Source of the DNA: Marinobacter sp. BW6
GTDB lineage: Bacteria; Pseudomonadota; Gammaproteobacteria; Pseudomonadales; Oleiphilaceae
Reading direction: 5' to 3'
Length of the DNA: 64,000 nt
Assembly: GCF_008107725.1 (NCBI RefSeq)
Contig: NZ_VIRN01000064.1
Span: forward strand, 434,001 to 498,000
Shown in pieces: positions 26,766-36,612 of this stretch (its first letter is position 1; each line of letters begins with the position of its first letter). A program made the translations under genes and the position numbers. The notes beneath the pieces were generated by a model that worked only from the letters and a program-made list of their open reading frames with translations, was not told where the DNA came from and searched no databases.

Positions 26766-27008
26766 ATGAATCTGATTCTGTTTCTGATTATTGGCGGTGT
26801 AGCCGGCTGGCTGGCGGGCCTGATCATGAAAGGCCGTGGTTTTGGCGTCCTGGCCAACATCGGTATTGGTATTGTCGGTTCTTTCATTGGTGGTTTCGTT
26901 TTCCGGCTTTTGGGTCTGGCGGCCCAGGGCGCTGTCGGTGAGCTGGTGACCGCGACGGTAGGCGCTGTGCTACTCCTCGCGATCGTCAGTGCAATCAAGA
27001 AGGGCTGA
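26766..27008 (+). CDS. GlsB/YeaQ/YmgE family membrane protein
   Basis: This 80-residue protein is almost entirely hydrophobic, with three glycine-rich helices. It starts with the family signature LIIGGVAGWLAGLIMKGRGFG and contains ANIGIGIVGSFIGGFVF. Members are called stress-response or transglycosylase-associated proteins; no enzymatic activity is visible. GGAGAGG lies ahead of ATG 26766, and the next gene starts two bases after its stop. Confidence 0.92.
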   Translation: MNLILFLIIGGVAGWLAGLIMKGRGFGVLANIGIGIVGSFIGGFVFRLLGLAAQGAVGELVTATVGAVLLLAIVSAIKKG

Positions 27009-27010
27009 GC

Positions 27011-27412
27011 ATGATCGTTCCCGTAACCGGAGTGTTCGCCGCAGTCATCGGCATTCTTCTGCTGGTGTTGTCGGCTCAGGTCGTCAAGTTTCGTCTGAAA
27101 TACAAAAAGGGCCTGGGCATCACCGATGATCGGGACTTCGAAGCTGCTGTAAGGGCTCATGCCAACCTGGTGGAGTACGCGCCAATTGGCCTGATCATGC
27201 TGGCAATCGCTGAGCTAAACGGCGTTGCCAGTGGGTTGATCTACTGGACCGGCATGGGATTAGTGGTTGGCCGTATTCTGCATGCCTTTGGCATGATCAA
27301 TGGTCGCGGCGGCCCCCACTGGGCCCGAATGGTGGGTATTCTGCTGACCTGGCTGGCGATTCTGTTGGCAGCGTTGATGCTGCTATGGAACGTCTGGCAG
27401 GTTTACGGCTAA
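27011..27412 (+). CDS. MAPEG family membrane protein
   Basis: Four membrane helices in 133 residues and the motif AVRAHANLVEYAPIGLIML, followed by GRILHAFGM, identify the MAPEG family (membrane-associated proteins in eicosanoid and glutathione metabolism). Bacterial members such as YecN-like proteins mostly lack a defined substrate; glutathione-dependent detoxification is the usual guess. It is coupled to the upstream GlsB-like gene. Confidence 0.9.
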   Translation: MIVPVTGVFAAVIGILLLVLSAQVVKFRLKYKKGLGITDDRDFEAAVRAHANLVEYAPIGLIMLAIAELNGVASGLIYWTGMGLVVGRILHAFGMINGRGGPHWARMVGILLTWLAILLAALMLLWNVWQVYG

Positions 27413-27414
27413 AG

Positions 27415-27452
27415 GTAAAAAAGCAGGGGGCGGCCAGTGGCCGCCCCCTGTT
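27415..27452 (-). terminator. Twelve-base-pair terminator between convergent genes
   Basis: CAGGGGGCGGCC (27424-27435) pairs perfectly with GGCCGCCCCCTG (27439-27450). On the minus strand it is followed by CTTTTTT, so it is strongest for the DUF2202 gene, but it probably works both ways. Confidence 0.88.
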
Positions 27453-27480
27453 GGTTATGGGAGCCCGAGTCTACGACCGA

Positions 27481-28134
27481 TCAGTCTTCAACCTGGCTCT
27501 CGTCCTCAAGGATCAGCTCCACTTCCTCCTCATCCAGGACCTGAGCCTCATACGTCAGACCCTGGGCCTCAATGACGTCTACAAAGGCCCTCAGGTGGCT
27601 TTTTGAACCATCCAGCAGGTTGGAGTAAGCCAGGATGATGGCGCGCTCATCGGTCTGGTTGATGGCGGCCAGGATATCTATCATATCCTTTTCCTCAATC
27701 AGACCTCCGACATACAGGCCATCAATAAACGAGTTCTTGCCCTTGGCCACCAGTTCGTCGTAAAGAGCCTGAAGTTCCTCATTGGTGAATACGCCGATCG
27801 TGTCGTTCACGACCGGATCTTCAACATCGAACTTTTCCAACAGGTAATTCACTGAGCTGGTGTGGGTTTCTTCAGAAAGTGCGATTTTGGCAAAGACCTG
27901 CGTTCTGTCTCCCCAGTACTGGTCCATGGTCAGATAAACGTCCCGGGCCAGTTTTTCCTCTTCCCGCATGAACTGCAGGTCGCTGACCTCAATGGTGGTC
28001 AGGTCTTCCGATGTGGCGGTGTCTGCCGATCGACCTCCGCCGTCGCCATTGCGGGGGCCGCCCGCTGCGATTGCGGCGCCGGTAAAAAACATCGAACCAA
28101 TGAGTGCGGCAGAGATGAAGGGTTTTACGTTCAT
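27481..28134 (-). CDS. DUF2202 domain exported protein (ferritin-like fold)
   Basis: ATG 28134 follows AGAGGT and opens a signal peptide (AALIGSMFFTGAAIAA). The DUF2202 core starts with LQFMREEEKLARDVYLTM and continues with FAKIALSEETHTSSVNYLLEKF and HLRAFVDVIEAQG. The E-x6-Y and E-x2-H patterns are those of the ferritin-like superfamily, so a diiron or other metal site in the periplasm is plausible. The C-terminal tail is very acidic (DEEEVELILEDESQVED). The function is unknown. Confidence 0.87.
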   Translation of the reverse strand: MNVKPFISAALIGSMFFTGAAIAAGGPRNGDGGGRSADTATSEDLTTIEVSDLQFMREEEKLARDVYLTMDQYWGDRTQVFAKIALSEETHTSSVNYLLEKFDVEDPVVNDTIGVFTNEELQALYDELVAKGKNSFIDGLYVGGLIEEKDMIDILAAINQTDERAIILAYSNLLDGSKSHLRAFVDVIEAQGLTYEAQVLDEEEVELILEDESQVED

Positions 28135-28382
28135 AGTGACCTCTCTAGTCAGGTAGTTGAACCCTGGATACATCACTAAGACGAGGATTTGGGGCAAAAG
28201 GTTCGTTAAATAAACGTAAGTTTGCTTTCTTTTTTGTAACTAAGTCGTTGATTTGTTGGAATAATAATTTCCACTCTTAATGGGAGTTATCTGTTTAATG
28301 CCATTAAAATGGGAATAGTTTAGATTTCGGGAGAAGGGCAGCTCTGTCCCGTTTGGGCTTTCCATATTCGCAAAAACTGCAT

Positions 28383-28412
28383 CCGCCCCCGCTGCACAGG
28401 AAGCCGGGGCGG
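28383..28412 (-). terminator. Hairpin after the OmpA-domain gene
   Basis: CCGCCCCCGCT pairs with AGCCGGGGCGG with one mismatch. On the minus strand GTTTTTG follows a few bases later. This is a plausible but imperfect terminator. Confidence 0.5.
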
Positions 28413-28434
28413 TCTGTTTGGCGGGGGCCTCGGT

Positions 28435-28875
28435 TCAGAGCGCCTGAGCCACGTCCAGAGCCAGGTATTCGAGCTCAACGCGCCGGTTGGCTGCTCGGTC
28501 TTCCGGTCTTGCCAGTGGTCGGGCTGAGCCCCAGTGACTCATAAGAATCCGGGATTCCGGAACGCCTTCCTGCATGAGAATCCGCGCCACTGTATTGGCC
28601 CGCAATCGCGAGAGAAACCGGTTGTAGTCTTCCGAGCCAAAGTTGTCGGAGTGGCCATGAATTCTGACGCTTACTGAAGGATGTTCCTTCAGGTATGCGG
28701 CATGTTGTTGCAGGAATGCAATGTCATCGCTGTCCACAGAGTGTTTATTGAAGCCGTAATGGAACTTCATGCGGTGAGGGCGCCGGGCTCCGGTCTCGAA
28801 GGTGGCAGGTGTGAAGCCTGCGGCTATCGCAGCGTTGGCAATCAGGCCCGGGTTATCCAATACAAGTACGGTCAT
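28435..28875 (-). CDS. OmpA-family peptidoglycan-binding domain protein without a signal peptide
   Basis: Residues 35-140 form an OmpA C-terminal domain: FHYGFNKHSVDSDD, then VSVRIHGHSDNFGSEDYNRFLSR cut short here as the sugar-peptide-binding loop, and a final DRAANRRVELEYL with the conserved arginine. The first 34 residues (VLVLDNPGLIANAAIAAGF) are not a convincing signal peptide. An in-frame TAA about 40 bases upstream of the ATG rules out a longer start. It may be cytoplasmic, exported another way, or a domain relic. Confidence 0.8.
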   Translation of the reverse strand: MTVLVLDNPGLIANAAIAAGFTPATFETGARRPHRMKFHYGFNKHSVDSDDIAFLQQHAAYLKEHPSVSVRIHGHSDNFGSEDYNRFLSRLRANTVARILMQEGVPESRILMSHWGSARPLARPEDRAANRRVELEYLALDVAQAL

Positions 28876-29198
28876 CTGAAAAATCCTTGGTTCGGTATCC
28901 GGTTTTTCTTGTTATTCACGCTCACTATTGGCCGGAGCAGGAATAACGGCAATTGGCGAAAGGTCGATACGTGTCCCGGCACAGTCCGTCGATGGAAGCG
29001 ATTAAATGTCATTTGTGTGACGTCCCAATGACAGTCGGGCCGGTTGTTCGGGCTTTTCCGACTCTGTGGTGTGTGCCACATTTCCGGGATTGACCCACAA
29101 CGACCTTTGCGCTGGATTCCATTTGAACGCGAAAAGAAGGCGCGGCTGTGGTAAAAAGCAGACTTTCAGGGACAGATTATGATGAATTGTGACCGCCC
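28876..29198. other. 323-base intergenic stretch between divergent genes
   Basis: This separates the minus-strand OmpA-domain gene from the plus-strand rhomboid gene and should hold both promoters. I see no gene, convincing promoter pair or terminator in it. Confidence 0.4.
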
Positions 29199-30647
29199 AT
29201 GCTGATTATCCCCGCCGAAAACGCCATCAACTGGAAACGTCCGCCTTGGGTCACCCTTGGCCTGATCATGGCCTGCCTTCTGGTTTTTCTGTTCTATCAG
29301 GGAGACGACAGCGGCAAGCTTGAGCAAGCCGTTGAGCAATACCTGGACGCCGATCTCCATCAGCTGGAGGCGCCGGCCTACGAGGATTACCTGCAGCGGC
29401 AAATCCAGTTTCAGGGGGAAGAAAGCCGGGTCTACGAGCTTCAGCAGTTCCAACAACTCCGGGAAGAGAACGAAAACTTCTGGCTCGCCATCAACCTGAT
29501 GATGGATCGGGAGTTTTACCAATACCTCCGACAGAATCAGGATGTCATCTGGGCGCCAGCACAAAGGGCGCATTGGCAGGAACAGCGCAGTGCCATCGAG
29601 CAGCAGTACCTCCAGAAACTGAGTGCCAACCAGCTCGGGCTGGTCCCTGCCGATCTGTCGCTGTATACCCTGATTACCTACCAGTTTTTACACGGTGGCT
29701 GGGGCCACATCATCGGGAACCTGATCTTCCTGTTCCTGCTCGGCTTTACCGTTGAAAAAGCCCTCGGGCCCGGCCGGTACCTGATTGCCTACCTGGTATG
29801 TGGTGCCCTTTCAGGTCTGATGTTTACCGCAGTTTCTGCGGGCAGCTATGTGCCATTGGTGGGGGCCTCAGGTTCAATTTCGGGACTGATGGGCATGTAC
29901 GTGGCCATCTACGGGTTACAGAAAATCCGTTTCTTCTATTTTCTGGGTGTCTATTTCAACTACTTCCGGGCACCCGCCATTGCCCTGCTTCCTGTCTGGG
30001 TTGGCAAGGAAATCTACGATTACTGGTATGCCGGCGCCACCGGTATCGCCTACATGGCCCATGCGGGCGGTCTGATCGCCGGCGCCGGGCTGGTCTGGCT
30101 GCTGGGCAAGAGCTGGCTGCAGGTCCGCGAGGAATTCTTCGAGCCGGAAGAGGAAGAGCAGGATGCCCGCTTTACCACCGGCTACGCCCAGGCCATGGCC
30201 AGCCTGGGCCGGATGGAATTCGATCTGGCACGGCGGCAATTCGAGGCTTTGCGTGAGCACTACCCGGAACGCCACATTCTGCTCGAGCATCTCTACCAGT
30301 TGGCCAAACTCCGACCGGACCTGCCCGCCTACCGTGAGCGTGCCAAAGAGCTAATGAACGACGCCCTTAGTCGCCGCCAGCCGGAGCAGATGATTGCCAT
30401 CTGGCAGGAATACCTGGGCAAAGGGGAGAGCTATCAGCCATTGGCTCCGGAGGATCACAACCGCGTCTTGTTCACGAGTCTCAAACAGCACGATCTCAAG
30501 TCTGCGGAGAAAGCCTTCGAGCGGCTTAGAAGCACGGGCGATGACATGCTGACAACCGAGGCCTGTCGGTTGTTGGTGGAAGAGTTTGAAAAGCGCCAGA
30601 TGGCGCCCAAGGCTCGTCATTACCGTCAATTATTGCAGGCCAACTGA
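29199..30647 (+). CDS. Rhomboid family intramembrane serine protease with extended ends
   Basis: The rhomboid core is at about residues 150-310: FLHGGWGHIIGNLIFLFLLG, the catalytic serine in VGASGSISGLMG, and the histidine in AYMAHAGGLIAG. An unusually long insert between the first helix and the core (about residues 35-140) is polar and helical. The C-terminal 165 residues are a soluble tail with tetratricopeptide-like helix pairs. The 482 residues are roughly twice a minimal rhomboid. It is convergent with the zinc-ribbon protein gene, whose C-terminal region is also repeat-like. Confidence 0.92.
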   Translation: MLIIPAENAINWKRPPWVTLGLIMACLLVFLFYQGDDSGKLEQAVEQYLDADLHQLEAPAYEDYLQRQIQFQGEESRVYELQQFQQLREENENFWLAINLMMDREFYQYLRQNQDVIWAPAQRAHWQEQRSAIEQQYLQKLSANQLGLVPADLSLYTLITYQFLHGGWGHIIGNLIFLFLLGFTVEKALGPGRYLIAYLVCGALSGLMFTAVSAGSYVPLVGASGSISGLMGMYVAIYGLQKIRFFYFLGVYFNYFRAPAIALLPVWVGKEIYDYWYAGATGIAYMAHAGGLIAGAGLVWLLGKSWLQVREEFFEPEEEEQDARFTTGYAQAMASLGRMEFDLARRQFEALREHYPERHILLEHLYQLAKLRPDLPAYRERAKELMNDALSRRQPEQMIAIWQEYLGKGESYQPLAPEDHNRVLFTSLKQHDLKSAEKAFERLRSTGDDMLTTEACRLLVEEFEKRQMAPKARHYRQLLQAN

Positions 30648-30654
30648 CCTAGTC

Positions 30655-32109
30655 TTACTCCTGAACCGAAAAAGACGCCTTGGGCCCCTTCAGCGGCTCT
30701 TTATTCTGCGCCTGTTCCAGATAAACCGTGATCTGCTCATGCAGCGGATGATTCACGCACTTTTTCTGGATAAACGTCAGAAAGGCCGTCGCTTTTTCCC
30801 ACTGGGACAAACCGTTCGCCAGAGTCTGGGCCACCAGCAGATAGGCTGGGGCCAGCTGTTCGCTGTCCGGGAAGCGCTTGTGGAAATCCTGCAGCAATCG
30901 TAAGGCCGGTTTGAACTGGCCCCGGTGATACAGGGCCCTGGCGCAGCGCACCAGCAGGTCCGGGTCCTCCAGTTTGAAGCCGGGCTCCGCCTGCTGGAGC
31001 GTAGCCAGAACACCGGCTATGCCTTCCCCGTCGTTTCGGTCGGCCAGCCAGCCCAGGATGCGTGGGTGGTAGCGGTAAAGTTCCTCGGTGTCCTGGCGGG
31101 CCGTTAGTAGTTGGTAAAGCTGACCGATTCTCACGGCATTGTCCCGGTCCCGTTTCAGCGCTTCCTTCAGCATACTCTGCACCCGGTCGTAGTTGCCGTC
31201 TTTCAGGTTCATGTCGATATCGGCATCGAAGCGGGCGGTGCGGTCGCGCTGATGGGTGTCCTGGCCGCTGGTTTCACCCTGGATATCCGAGGCGAACCCC
31301 AGCTCTTCCTGATACTGGAACAGCAGATAGCCGAGCATGTGGAACAGGATCAGGGTGAAGGTACTGTTCAGAAAACCGGCCAGGGGCTGGGCCACCCAGA
31401 ACGGGAAGTGATTGACGGCAAAGTCCTGGGCAGCGCCGGAGGCGAGGGTCAGCAGGATCAGGTAACCGTAGAGCAGGAAATAGGGAGTGCCAATTCGCGA
31501 GATCAGCACCGCCAGATTCATTGGATTCACCGCCGCGCCAACCGAGCGCTCCATGGCCAGTACCATGATGCTGGCCGGCAACGCGAGGACCACAAACGCC
31601 AGCGCCAGCAGCATCAGGACCGGGCCGCCGAGCATGGCGGCAGCGCCAACCAGCCCGCCCATGAGCACGAACACCAGTAACTGCAGGATGACAATATCAA
31701 ACCCGCTGCCGGTGAAGGCGACGGACACGGCCGGCGGTTTAAGATGGCCTTCTGCGGTGTGGTTGATCACCGCATAGGTGTACTTGAACAGGGCCAGTGC
31801 CAGCACCAGCCAGATCAGAACACCAATCAGGTTGGCGGGGGCAACCACCGGCACCAGGGTACAGATGGCGATAACGATCAGCGGATCGGTATGGAACGGG
31901 TAGCGGAAAAAGGCACCGAGCCGTTGCCAGAAGGGGACCACCTCGGTGGCGGCACCCAGGTAGCGCATGGCCTTGCTGCAGTGTGGGCACAACGCGCGTC
32001 GCTGCCGGGTGTCGGCATCGGGCATGCAACGGCTGCAATAGTGAATCTGGCACTCTCCGCAGTGCCATTTGGCGGGGTCGCCGGGATGGTAGTGGCAATC
32101 GTGTTTCAC
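30655..32109 (-). CDS. Membrane protein with N-terminal zinc-ribbon/B-box-like motif and C-terminal helical repeats
   Basis: The first 45 residues have an ordered set of cysteines and histidines (CHYHPGDPAKWHCGECQIHY, then CSRCMPDADT and CPHCSKAM) that should bind two zinc ions. Four to six membrane helices follow (about residues 75-260; LIVIAICTLVPVVAPANLIG). The last 200 residues are a soluble helical-repeat region with TPR character (ALKRDRDNAVRIGQLYQLL). The start is GTG 32109. I do not know a function. Similar zinc-ribbon membrane proteins sit near rhomboids in related genomes only as far as this locus suggests, so a link is speculative. Confidence 0.72.
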   Translation of the reverse strand: MKHDCHYHPGDPAKWHCGECQIHYCSRCMPDADTRQRRALCPHCSKAMRYLGAATEVVPFWQRLGAFFRYPFHTDPLIVIAICTLVPVVAPANLIGVLIWLVLALALFKYTYAVINHTAEGHLKPPAVSVAFTGSGFDIVILQLLVFVLMGGLVGAAAMLGGPVLMLLALAFVVLALPASIMVLAMERSVGAAVNPMNLAVLISRIGTPYFLLYGYLILLTLASGAAQDFAVNHFPFWVAQPLAGFLNSTFTLILFHMLGYLLFQYQEELGFASDIQGETSGQDTHQRDRTARFDADIDMNLKDGNYDRVQSMLKEALKRDRDNAVRIGQLYQLLTARQDTEELYRYHPRILGWLADRNDGEGIAGVLATLQQAEPGFKLEDPDLLVRCARALYHRGQFKPALRLLQDFHKRFPDSEQLAPAYLLVAQTLANGLSQWEKATAFLTFIQKKCVNHPLHEQITVYLEQAQNKEPLKGPKASFSVQE

Positions 32110-32253
32110 AGGTGCTTGTGTCCTGGTCCATCAGAAAATCGTTGGCTCATGATGACAGATGTCGGTTTTGAGCGCAGCAAACCAGTTAACAGGTAGACTA
32201 TTGCGAGTTCCCGGGCGTATCCAACCCGGCACATTTCATTATCCGGAGGTTGC

Positions 32254-34077
32254 TTGGAACACCCCCAGAACAGCGTAACGGGTATCGACACCCGTGGAAC
32301 CCGGCAGCAGTACACCTGGCGGGGTATCTTCGGTCTTGCGCTCAAGCACAAGCCCAGACTGGTGCGCGCCAATCTGCTGGCCATCATGGCCACCGTTATG
32401 AGTGTGCCGGTGCCGCTGCTGCTGCCGGTTCTGGTGGACGAAGTGCTGCTGGACGAGCCTGGCCCGGTGTTACCGGTTATGGATTCCTTCCTGCCGGGGA
32501 GCTGGGAAACACCGGTGGTCTATATCGGCCTGATGGTTGTGGTGGCATTTCTGCTTCGTGTGGCGGCACTGTCGTTCAACGTCTTGCAGTCCCGGGAGTT
32601 TTCCAAGGTTTCCAAGGATGTGGTGTTCCGCATCCGGTCCCGCCTGCTGGGGCGTTTGCAGCGAGTTGCCATGTCGGAGTACGAGACTCGCGGTTCTGGC
32701 GGAATCAGCAGTCACTTTATTACCGATCTGGATACCGTTGACCAATTTCTGGGCACCACCATCAGCCGTTTCCTGGTGGCCAGTCTCACGGTATTCGGTA
32801 CCGCTCTGGTGCTGCTCTGGGTGCACTGGCAGCTGGCCCTTCTGATTCTGCTGTTCAACCCGCTGGTGATCTTCGCCACGATTCTGATCGGCAAGCGGGT
32901 CAAGGAACTGAAGCGGCGGGAAAACAGTGCCTACGAGGAATTCCAGGGGGACCTCACGGAAACCCTGGATGCCATTCATCAACTGCGGGCTGCCAACCGG
33001 GAAAAGCATTACCTGCGCCAGCTGATCGACCGCGCCCGCAACGTCCGTGACCACGCCATACAGTTTGAATGGCGCAGTGACGCGGCCAGCCGGGCCAGCT
33101 TTGCCCTGTTCCAGTTCGGTGTCGATGCGTTCCGCGCTGCGGCCATGATCACCGTGCTGTTCAGCGACCTGAGCATCGGCATGATGTTCGCCATTTTCGG
33201 CTATCTCTGGTTTATGCTGACGCCGGTTCAGGAAATGCTGAACATGCAGTACGCCTGGTTCGCCGCCAATGCCGCCCTGGCGCGGATTAACCGATTGCTG
33301 GAACTGAAAGAAGAGCCCCGCTATCCCGCGCTTGAGAACCCGTTTCGCGACCGGCATACCGTGGGGCTCACCCTACGGAATATCCACTTTGCCTACGGCG
33401 AGGAAGAGGTCCTTCGGGGCATCAACCTGGAGTTGGCGCCCGGCGAAAAGGTGGCGCTGGTGGGGGCCAGTGGCGGCGGTAAATCCACCCTGATTCAGGT
33501 CATCCTGGGCATGTATACGCCCCAGCAGGGTGAGGTGCTGATTGATGGCGTGCCGGTTCAGCGTATCGGCTTGCCGTGCCTTCGGGAGCATGTGGCGACG
33601 GTGCTCCAGCACCCGGCGCTGTTCAACGATACCGTTCGCCAGAATTTGACTCTTGGGCGGGACAAGCCCGACGCGGCACTCTGGGACGCCCTGCGAATTG
33701 CCCAGCTGGATTCCACAGTTGCGGCCATGCATGACCAGCTCGATACGGTGATCGGCCGTCAGGGCGTGCGGTTGTCTGGCGGCCAGCGTCAACGGCTGGC
33801 CATTGCCCGGATGATCCTGTCCGAACCCTCGGTAGTAATCCTGGATGAGGCCACCTCAGCGCTGGATGCGGAAACCGAGTTCCAGCTGCATCGGGACCTT
33901 GAAGCGTTCCTGAAACAGCGCACCACCCTGATCATTGCCCATCGCCTCAGCGCCGTTAAACAGGCAGGTCGTGCCTGTGTTTTCGAGGACGGTAGAATCA
34001 TTGAAGAAGGCCATCACGATGAGCTGATTGCCAGGGAGGGGTTGTACGCCCAGCTCTACGGCGAACGTCAGATGTAA
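32254..34077 (+). CDS. ABC transporter, fused permease and ATP-binding protein
   Basis: This is a half-size exporter. Six membrane helices (about residues 35-310) precede an ATPase domain with Walker A VGASGGGKSTL, signature LSGGQRQRLAIAR, Walker B VVILDEATSALD and switch histidine IIAHRLS. All motifs are intact. The start is TTG 32254 behind GGAGG. It is MsbA/lipid- or peptide-exporter-like; no substrate gene is adjacent. Confidence 0.9.
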   Translation: MEHPQNSVTGIDTRGTRQQYTWRGIFGLALKHKPRLVRANLLAIMATVMSVPVPLLLPVLVDEVLLDEPGPVLPVMDSFLPGSWETPVVYIGLMVVVAFLLRVAALSFNVLQSREFSKVSKDVVFRIRSRLLGRLQRVAMSEYETRGSGGISSHFITDLDTVDQFLGTTISRFLVASLTVFGTALVLLWVHWQLALLILLFNPLVIFATILIGKRVKELKRRENSAYEEFQGDLTETLDAIHQLRAANREKHYLRQLIDRARNVRDHAIQFEWRSDAASRASFALFQFGVDAFRAAAMITVLFSDLSIGMMFAIFGYLWFMLTPVQEMLNMQYAWFAANAALARINRLLELKEEPRYPALENPFRDRHTVGLTLRNIHFAYGEEEVLRGINLELAPGEKVALVGASGGGKSTLIQVILGMYTPQQGEVLIDGVPVQRIGLPCLREHVATVLQHPALFNDTVRQNLTLGRDKPDAALWDALRIAQLDSTVAAMHDQLDTVIGRQGVRLSGGQRQRLAIARMILSEPSVVILDEATSALDAETEFQLHRDLEAFLKQRTTLIIAHRLSAVKQAGRACVFEDGRIIEEGHHDELIAREGLYAQLYGERQM

Positions 34078-34247
34078 TCAGCCTCCTTAAAGCTTACTTT
34101 TCCTTACAACAAAAATTGATCTGTCGCTTTTTGCGTCCGTAAAAGATTGCAACTGCAAGTTGTTTGGTCGTAGTGCTGTGTAATGCACCTATAGTCCGAT
34201 CTTAACTTTCTCTGCAAACTTGCGGCGATCTCTGATGGATAGGACAC

Positions 34248-34835
34248 GTGAACAGGAAAACCCCAACTATTCTGCTTTTCGCCGCAGCGTTCCTGCTGGC
34301 GCTCGCGCTCCCCGTGCTGCCGTCGTTGCTCAACAACAGCGGCTTCTACGGCATGGCGATCGATGAGCCCGGTGAGAACCTGAACGGCTATCGGCCTCCC
34401 GAGAATGGACTTGCCGTTATTTTCTTTGGTTATCGCCAATGCGGGACCGTTTGTCCGGTCCAACTGGTCAATCTGATTGATCTGAGCCAGCGTTTGAAGG
34501 GCGCGAAAGTCGAATTCCTGTTTGTCACCCTTGACCCTGAAAACGACACGGCAGAAGCGCTTCGGCAAACGGTCGCGGGACTTGGTCATTCGTTCCGGGC
34601 CTACCGGCCGGATAATCACCGGGCTGCCCAAGAACTGGCTTCAGCTTACAACGATTTTGCCGTTAAGAATGGTGGTGAAGCGAACGATTTAATCGCCCAC
34701 AGCGCAAGACTGCATGTGGTGACATCGGATTTTTATAGAAGGCTGGTTTACACCACGCCAGATTTGAACCTTGAGCTGGTTGAACAGGATATTCGCCGCT
34801 TGTTGAAAGAAAACAATAGCGAGAGTTCTACATGA
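34248..34835 (+). CDS. SCO1/SenC family protein
   Basis: This is a membrane-anchored thioredoxin-fold protein of the SCO family, which delivers copper or adjusts redox state for cytochrome oxidase. It has an N-terminal helix ([18 protein letters not shown]) and the copper-binding CxxxC as RQCGTVCPV (C65, C69), with the later conserved histidine in [10 protein letters not shown]. The start is GTG 34248. Its stop overlaps the start of the chemoreceptor (ATGA), so the two are co-translated, an uncommon pairing. Confidence 0.9.
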   Translation: MNRKTPTILLFAAAFLLALALPVLPSLLNNSGFYGMAIDEPGENLNGYRPPENGLAVIFFGYRQCGTVCPVQLVNLIDLSQRLKGAKVEFLFVTLDPENDTAEALRQTVAGLGHSFRAYRPDNHRAAQELASAYNDFAVKNGGEANDLIAHSARLHVVTSDFYRRLVYTTPDLNLELVEQDIRRLLKENNSESST

Positions 34836-36352
34836 CTACAGCGGTAAACAGTCAATCTTATGAAGTTGAAATCCGGGAGCGCACCGATCGCCAGATGCTG
34901 ATGATCCTGCTGGCCCATGTGCCGGTGGTCGGATTGCTGGTGCCCATGGGCTATGGGACAACGACCTTTGCTCTGGTTGCATCGTTACTGGTTGGCGGTC
35001 TTGCAGTAGCCGGGTTCGTCACCATGCGTGGAACCCGCCCGCTCTCGTTGCTGTTTGCAGCCTGCCTGATGCTCCTCTCCGCCATCATGATCCAGGCCCA
35101 GATGGGGCGTATTGAAATGCACTTCCACATTTTTGCCGCCCTTGCCCTGGTCATCATTTATCGGGATTGGCTGCCGGTCGTGGTGGCGGCGGGTACCATC
35201 GCCGTTCATCACCTGGTGTTAACAGGTCTTCAGCTCAGCGGGGCATCGCTGGGTGATATGCCATTGATGATCTACAACTACGACTGCAGCTGGTCAATGG
35301 CGTTTCTGCACGCTGCCTTTGTGGTGTTTGAGGCGGCGATTCTTGTGTTCTTTGCAATTCGAATGGGTGCGGAGCAAAAGCAGTCTATCCAGATTATCGA
35401 GATTATCCGGGGGTTCGACAGCAACAACGATCTGACGTCCCGTCTTGATGATACGGACAAGAGCGTGACCGCCAGTTCGTTCAATAACATGCTTGAGCGG
35501 TTCGTTGACTTGATTGCCAAGCTCAGAGAATTGTCAGAGCAACTGCGCGCAAACGCTGATGAAATGACCGGCGTCAGTGATGCCACCACGCAGATCGCCA
35601 ATGAGCAGCAGGTCCAGACCGATCAGGCGGCCACGGCAACCAACGAAATGTCTGCCAGTATCCAGGAAGTGGCCAGTAACGCGCAGCAAGCGTCCGATGC
35701 GGCCAGCAATGCGTCCAGTGCTGCCGGCCGGGGTGGTGAAGCCATGATCAATGCGTCGAAACTGACCGAGGCCACGGATGAAGCGCTCGAAAGCAGCGCC
35801 AGCAGGGTCGATGAGCTGAGCGAAAAAATTGAATCCATTGCCTCTGTGGTCGGTTCGATCAACGCGATTTCCGAGCAGACCAATCTGCTGGCCCTGAACG
35901 CCGCCATTGAAGCAGCCAGGGCAGGCGAGCATGGCCGTGGGTTCTCGGTGGTAGCGGATGAGGTCCGAGCGCTTTCGCTTCGCACACAGGAGTTTACTGA
36001 CCAGATTCGAGCGACCGTTGGCGAACTGAGCGAGATCTCCGAAGCCACCAAGGCATCCATGGCGATGGGGAGGACCCGGTCTGCGGAATCCACGCGGGCG
36101 ATACGGGAAACCGGCGAGGCAATCCGCGAGGTTGAAGCTGCCATTAACGAGGTTTCCAGAATGAATTACCAGATTGCCTCGGCCTCGGAGGAACAGGCAG
36201 CAACGTCGCTTCAGATCAACGAGAATATTCATTCCATCGCTAACCGCAACAACGATGTGGTGTCTGAGGCTGAGCGGGTCGGAACCATGGCGACGGGGCT
36301 TGAGTCGGTCACCGAAAAACTGAATGAACTGGTGAAGCTTTATCGCATCTAA
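34832..36352 (+). CDS. Methyl-accepting chemotaxis protein with histidine-rich membrane sensor
   Basis: The N-terminal 185 residues are six membrane helices with no periplasmic domain and several in-membrane histidines ([34 protein letters not shown]), suggesting metal, haem or redox sensing within the membrane. A HAMP-like segment follows, then the methylation and signalling helices with the highly conserved hairpin tip [19 protein letters not shown]. The overlap with the SCO gene points to a copper or respiratory signal. No other chemotaxis genes lie in the window. Confidence 0.92.
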   Translation: MTTAVNSQSYEVEIRERTDRQMLMILLAHVPVVGLLVPMGYGTTTFALVASLLVGGLAVAGFVTMRGTRPLSLLFAACLMLLSAIMIQAQMGRIEMHFHIFAALALVIIYRDWLPVVVAAGTIAVHHLVLTGLQLSGASLGDMPLMIYNYDCSWSMAFLHAAFVVFEAAILVFFAIRMGAEQKQSIQIIEIIRGFDSNNDLTSRLDDTDKSVTASSFNNMLERFVDLIAKLRELSEQLRANADEMTGVSDATTQIANEQQVQTDQAATATNEMSASIQEVASNAQQASDAASNASSAAGRGGEAMINASKLTEATDEALESSASRVDELSEKIESIASVVGSINAISEQTNLLALNAAIEAARAGEHGRGFSVVADEVRALSLRTQEFTDQIRATVGELSEISEATKASMAMGRTRSAESTRAIRETGEAIREVEAAINEVSRMNYQIASASEEQAATSLQINENIHSIANRNNDVVSEAERVGTMATGLESVTEKLNELVKLYRI

Positions 36353-36369
36353 GCCTTCCAGGAACTGAT

Positions 36370-36395
36370 GTCGGAGAGTCGCCCGGCTCTCCGAC
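36370..36395 (+). other. Hairpin after the chemoreceptor gene
   Basis: GTCGGAGAG (36370-36378) and CTCTCCGAC (36387-36395) form a perfect nine-base-pair stem 18 bases past the stop. No U-run follows, so termination is uncertain. Confidence 0.5.
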
Positions 36396-36612
36396 GTTGG
36401 TCTGATATTCACCGCGCTGATGCCGAACATTCACTGGCCCGCGGTTGAACTCTCGTTAATTGCTGCAATAGTTAAAGGTGACTTCACGCTGTGGAGTCCT
36501 TTCATCAGGCTATTGCCCGGTATGGGATTGCTTTCCCGGTCGATGCGTTGCTGAAAGGGCTTCGAAAGAGCCTTCCGGAATACGCGGATAACGACGAAAA
36601 AGGAGGCACCAC

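Noticed and set aside
34150..34162. Short palindrome CAACT-GCA-AGTTG before the SCO gene
   Set aside because: Five-base arms are expected by chance and it does not align with a promoter.
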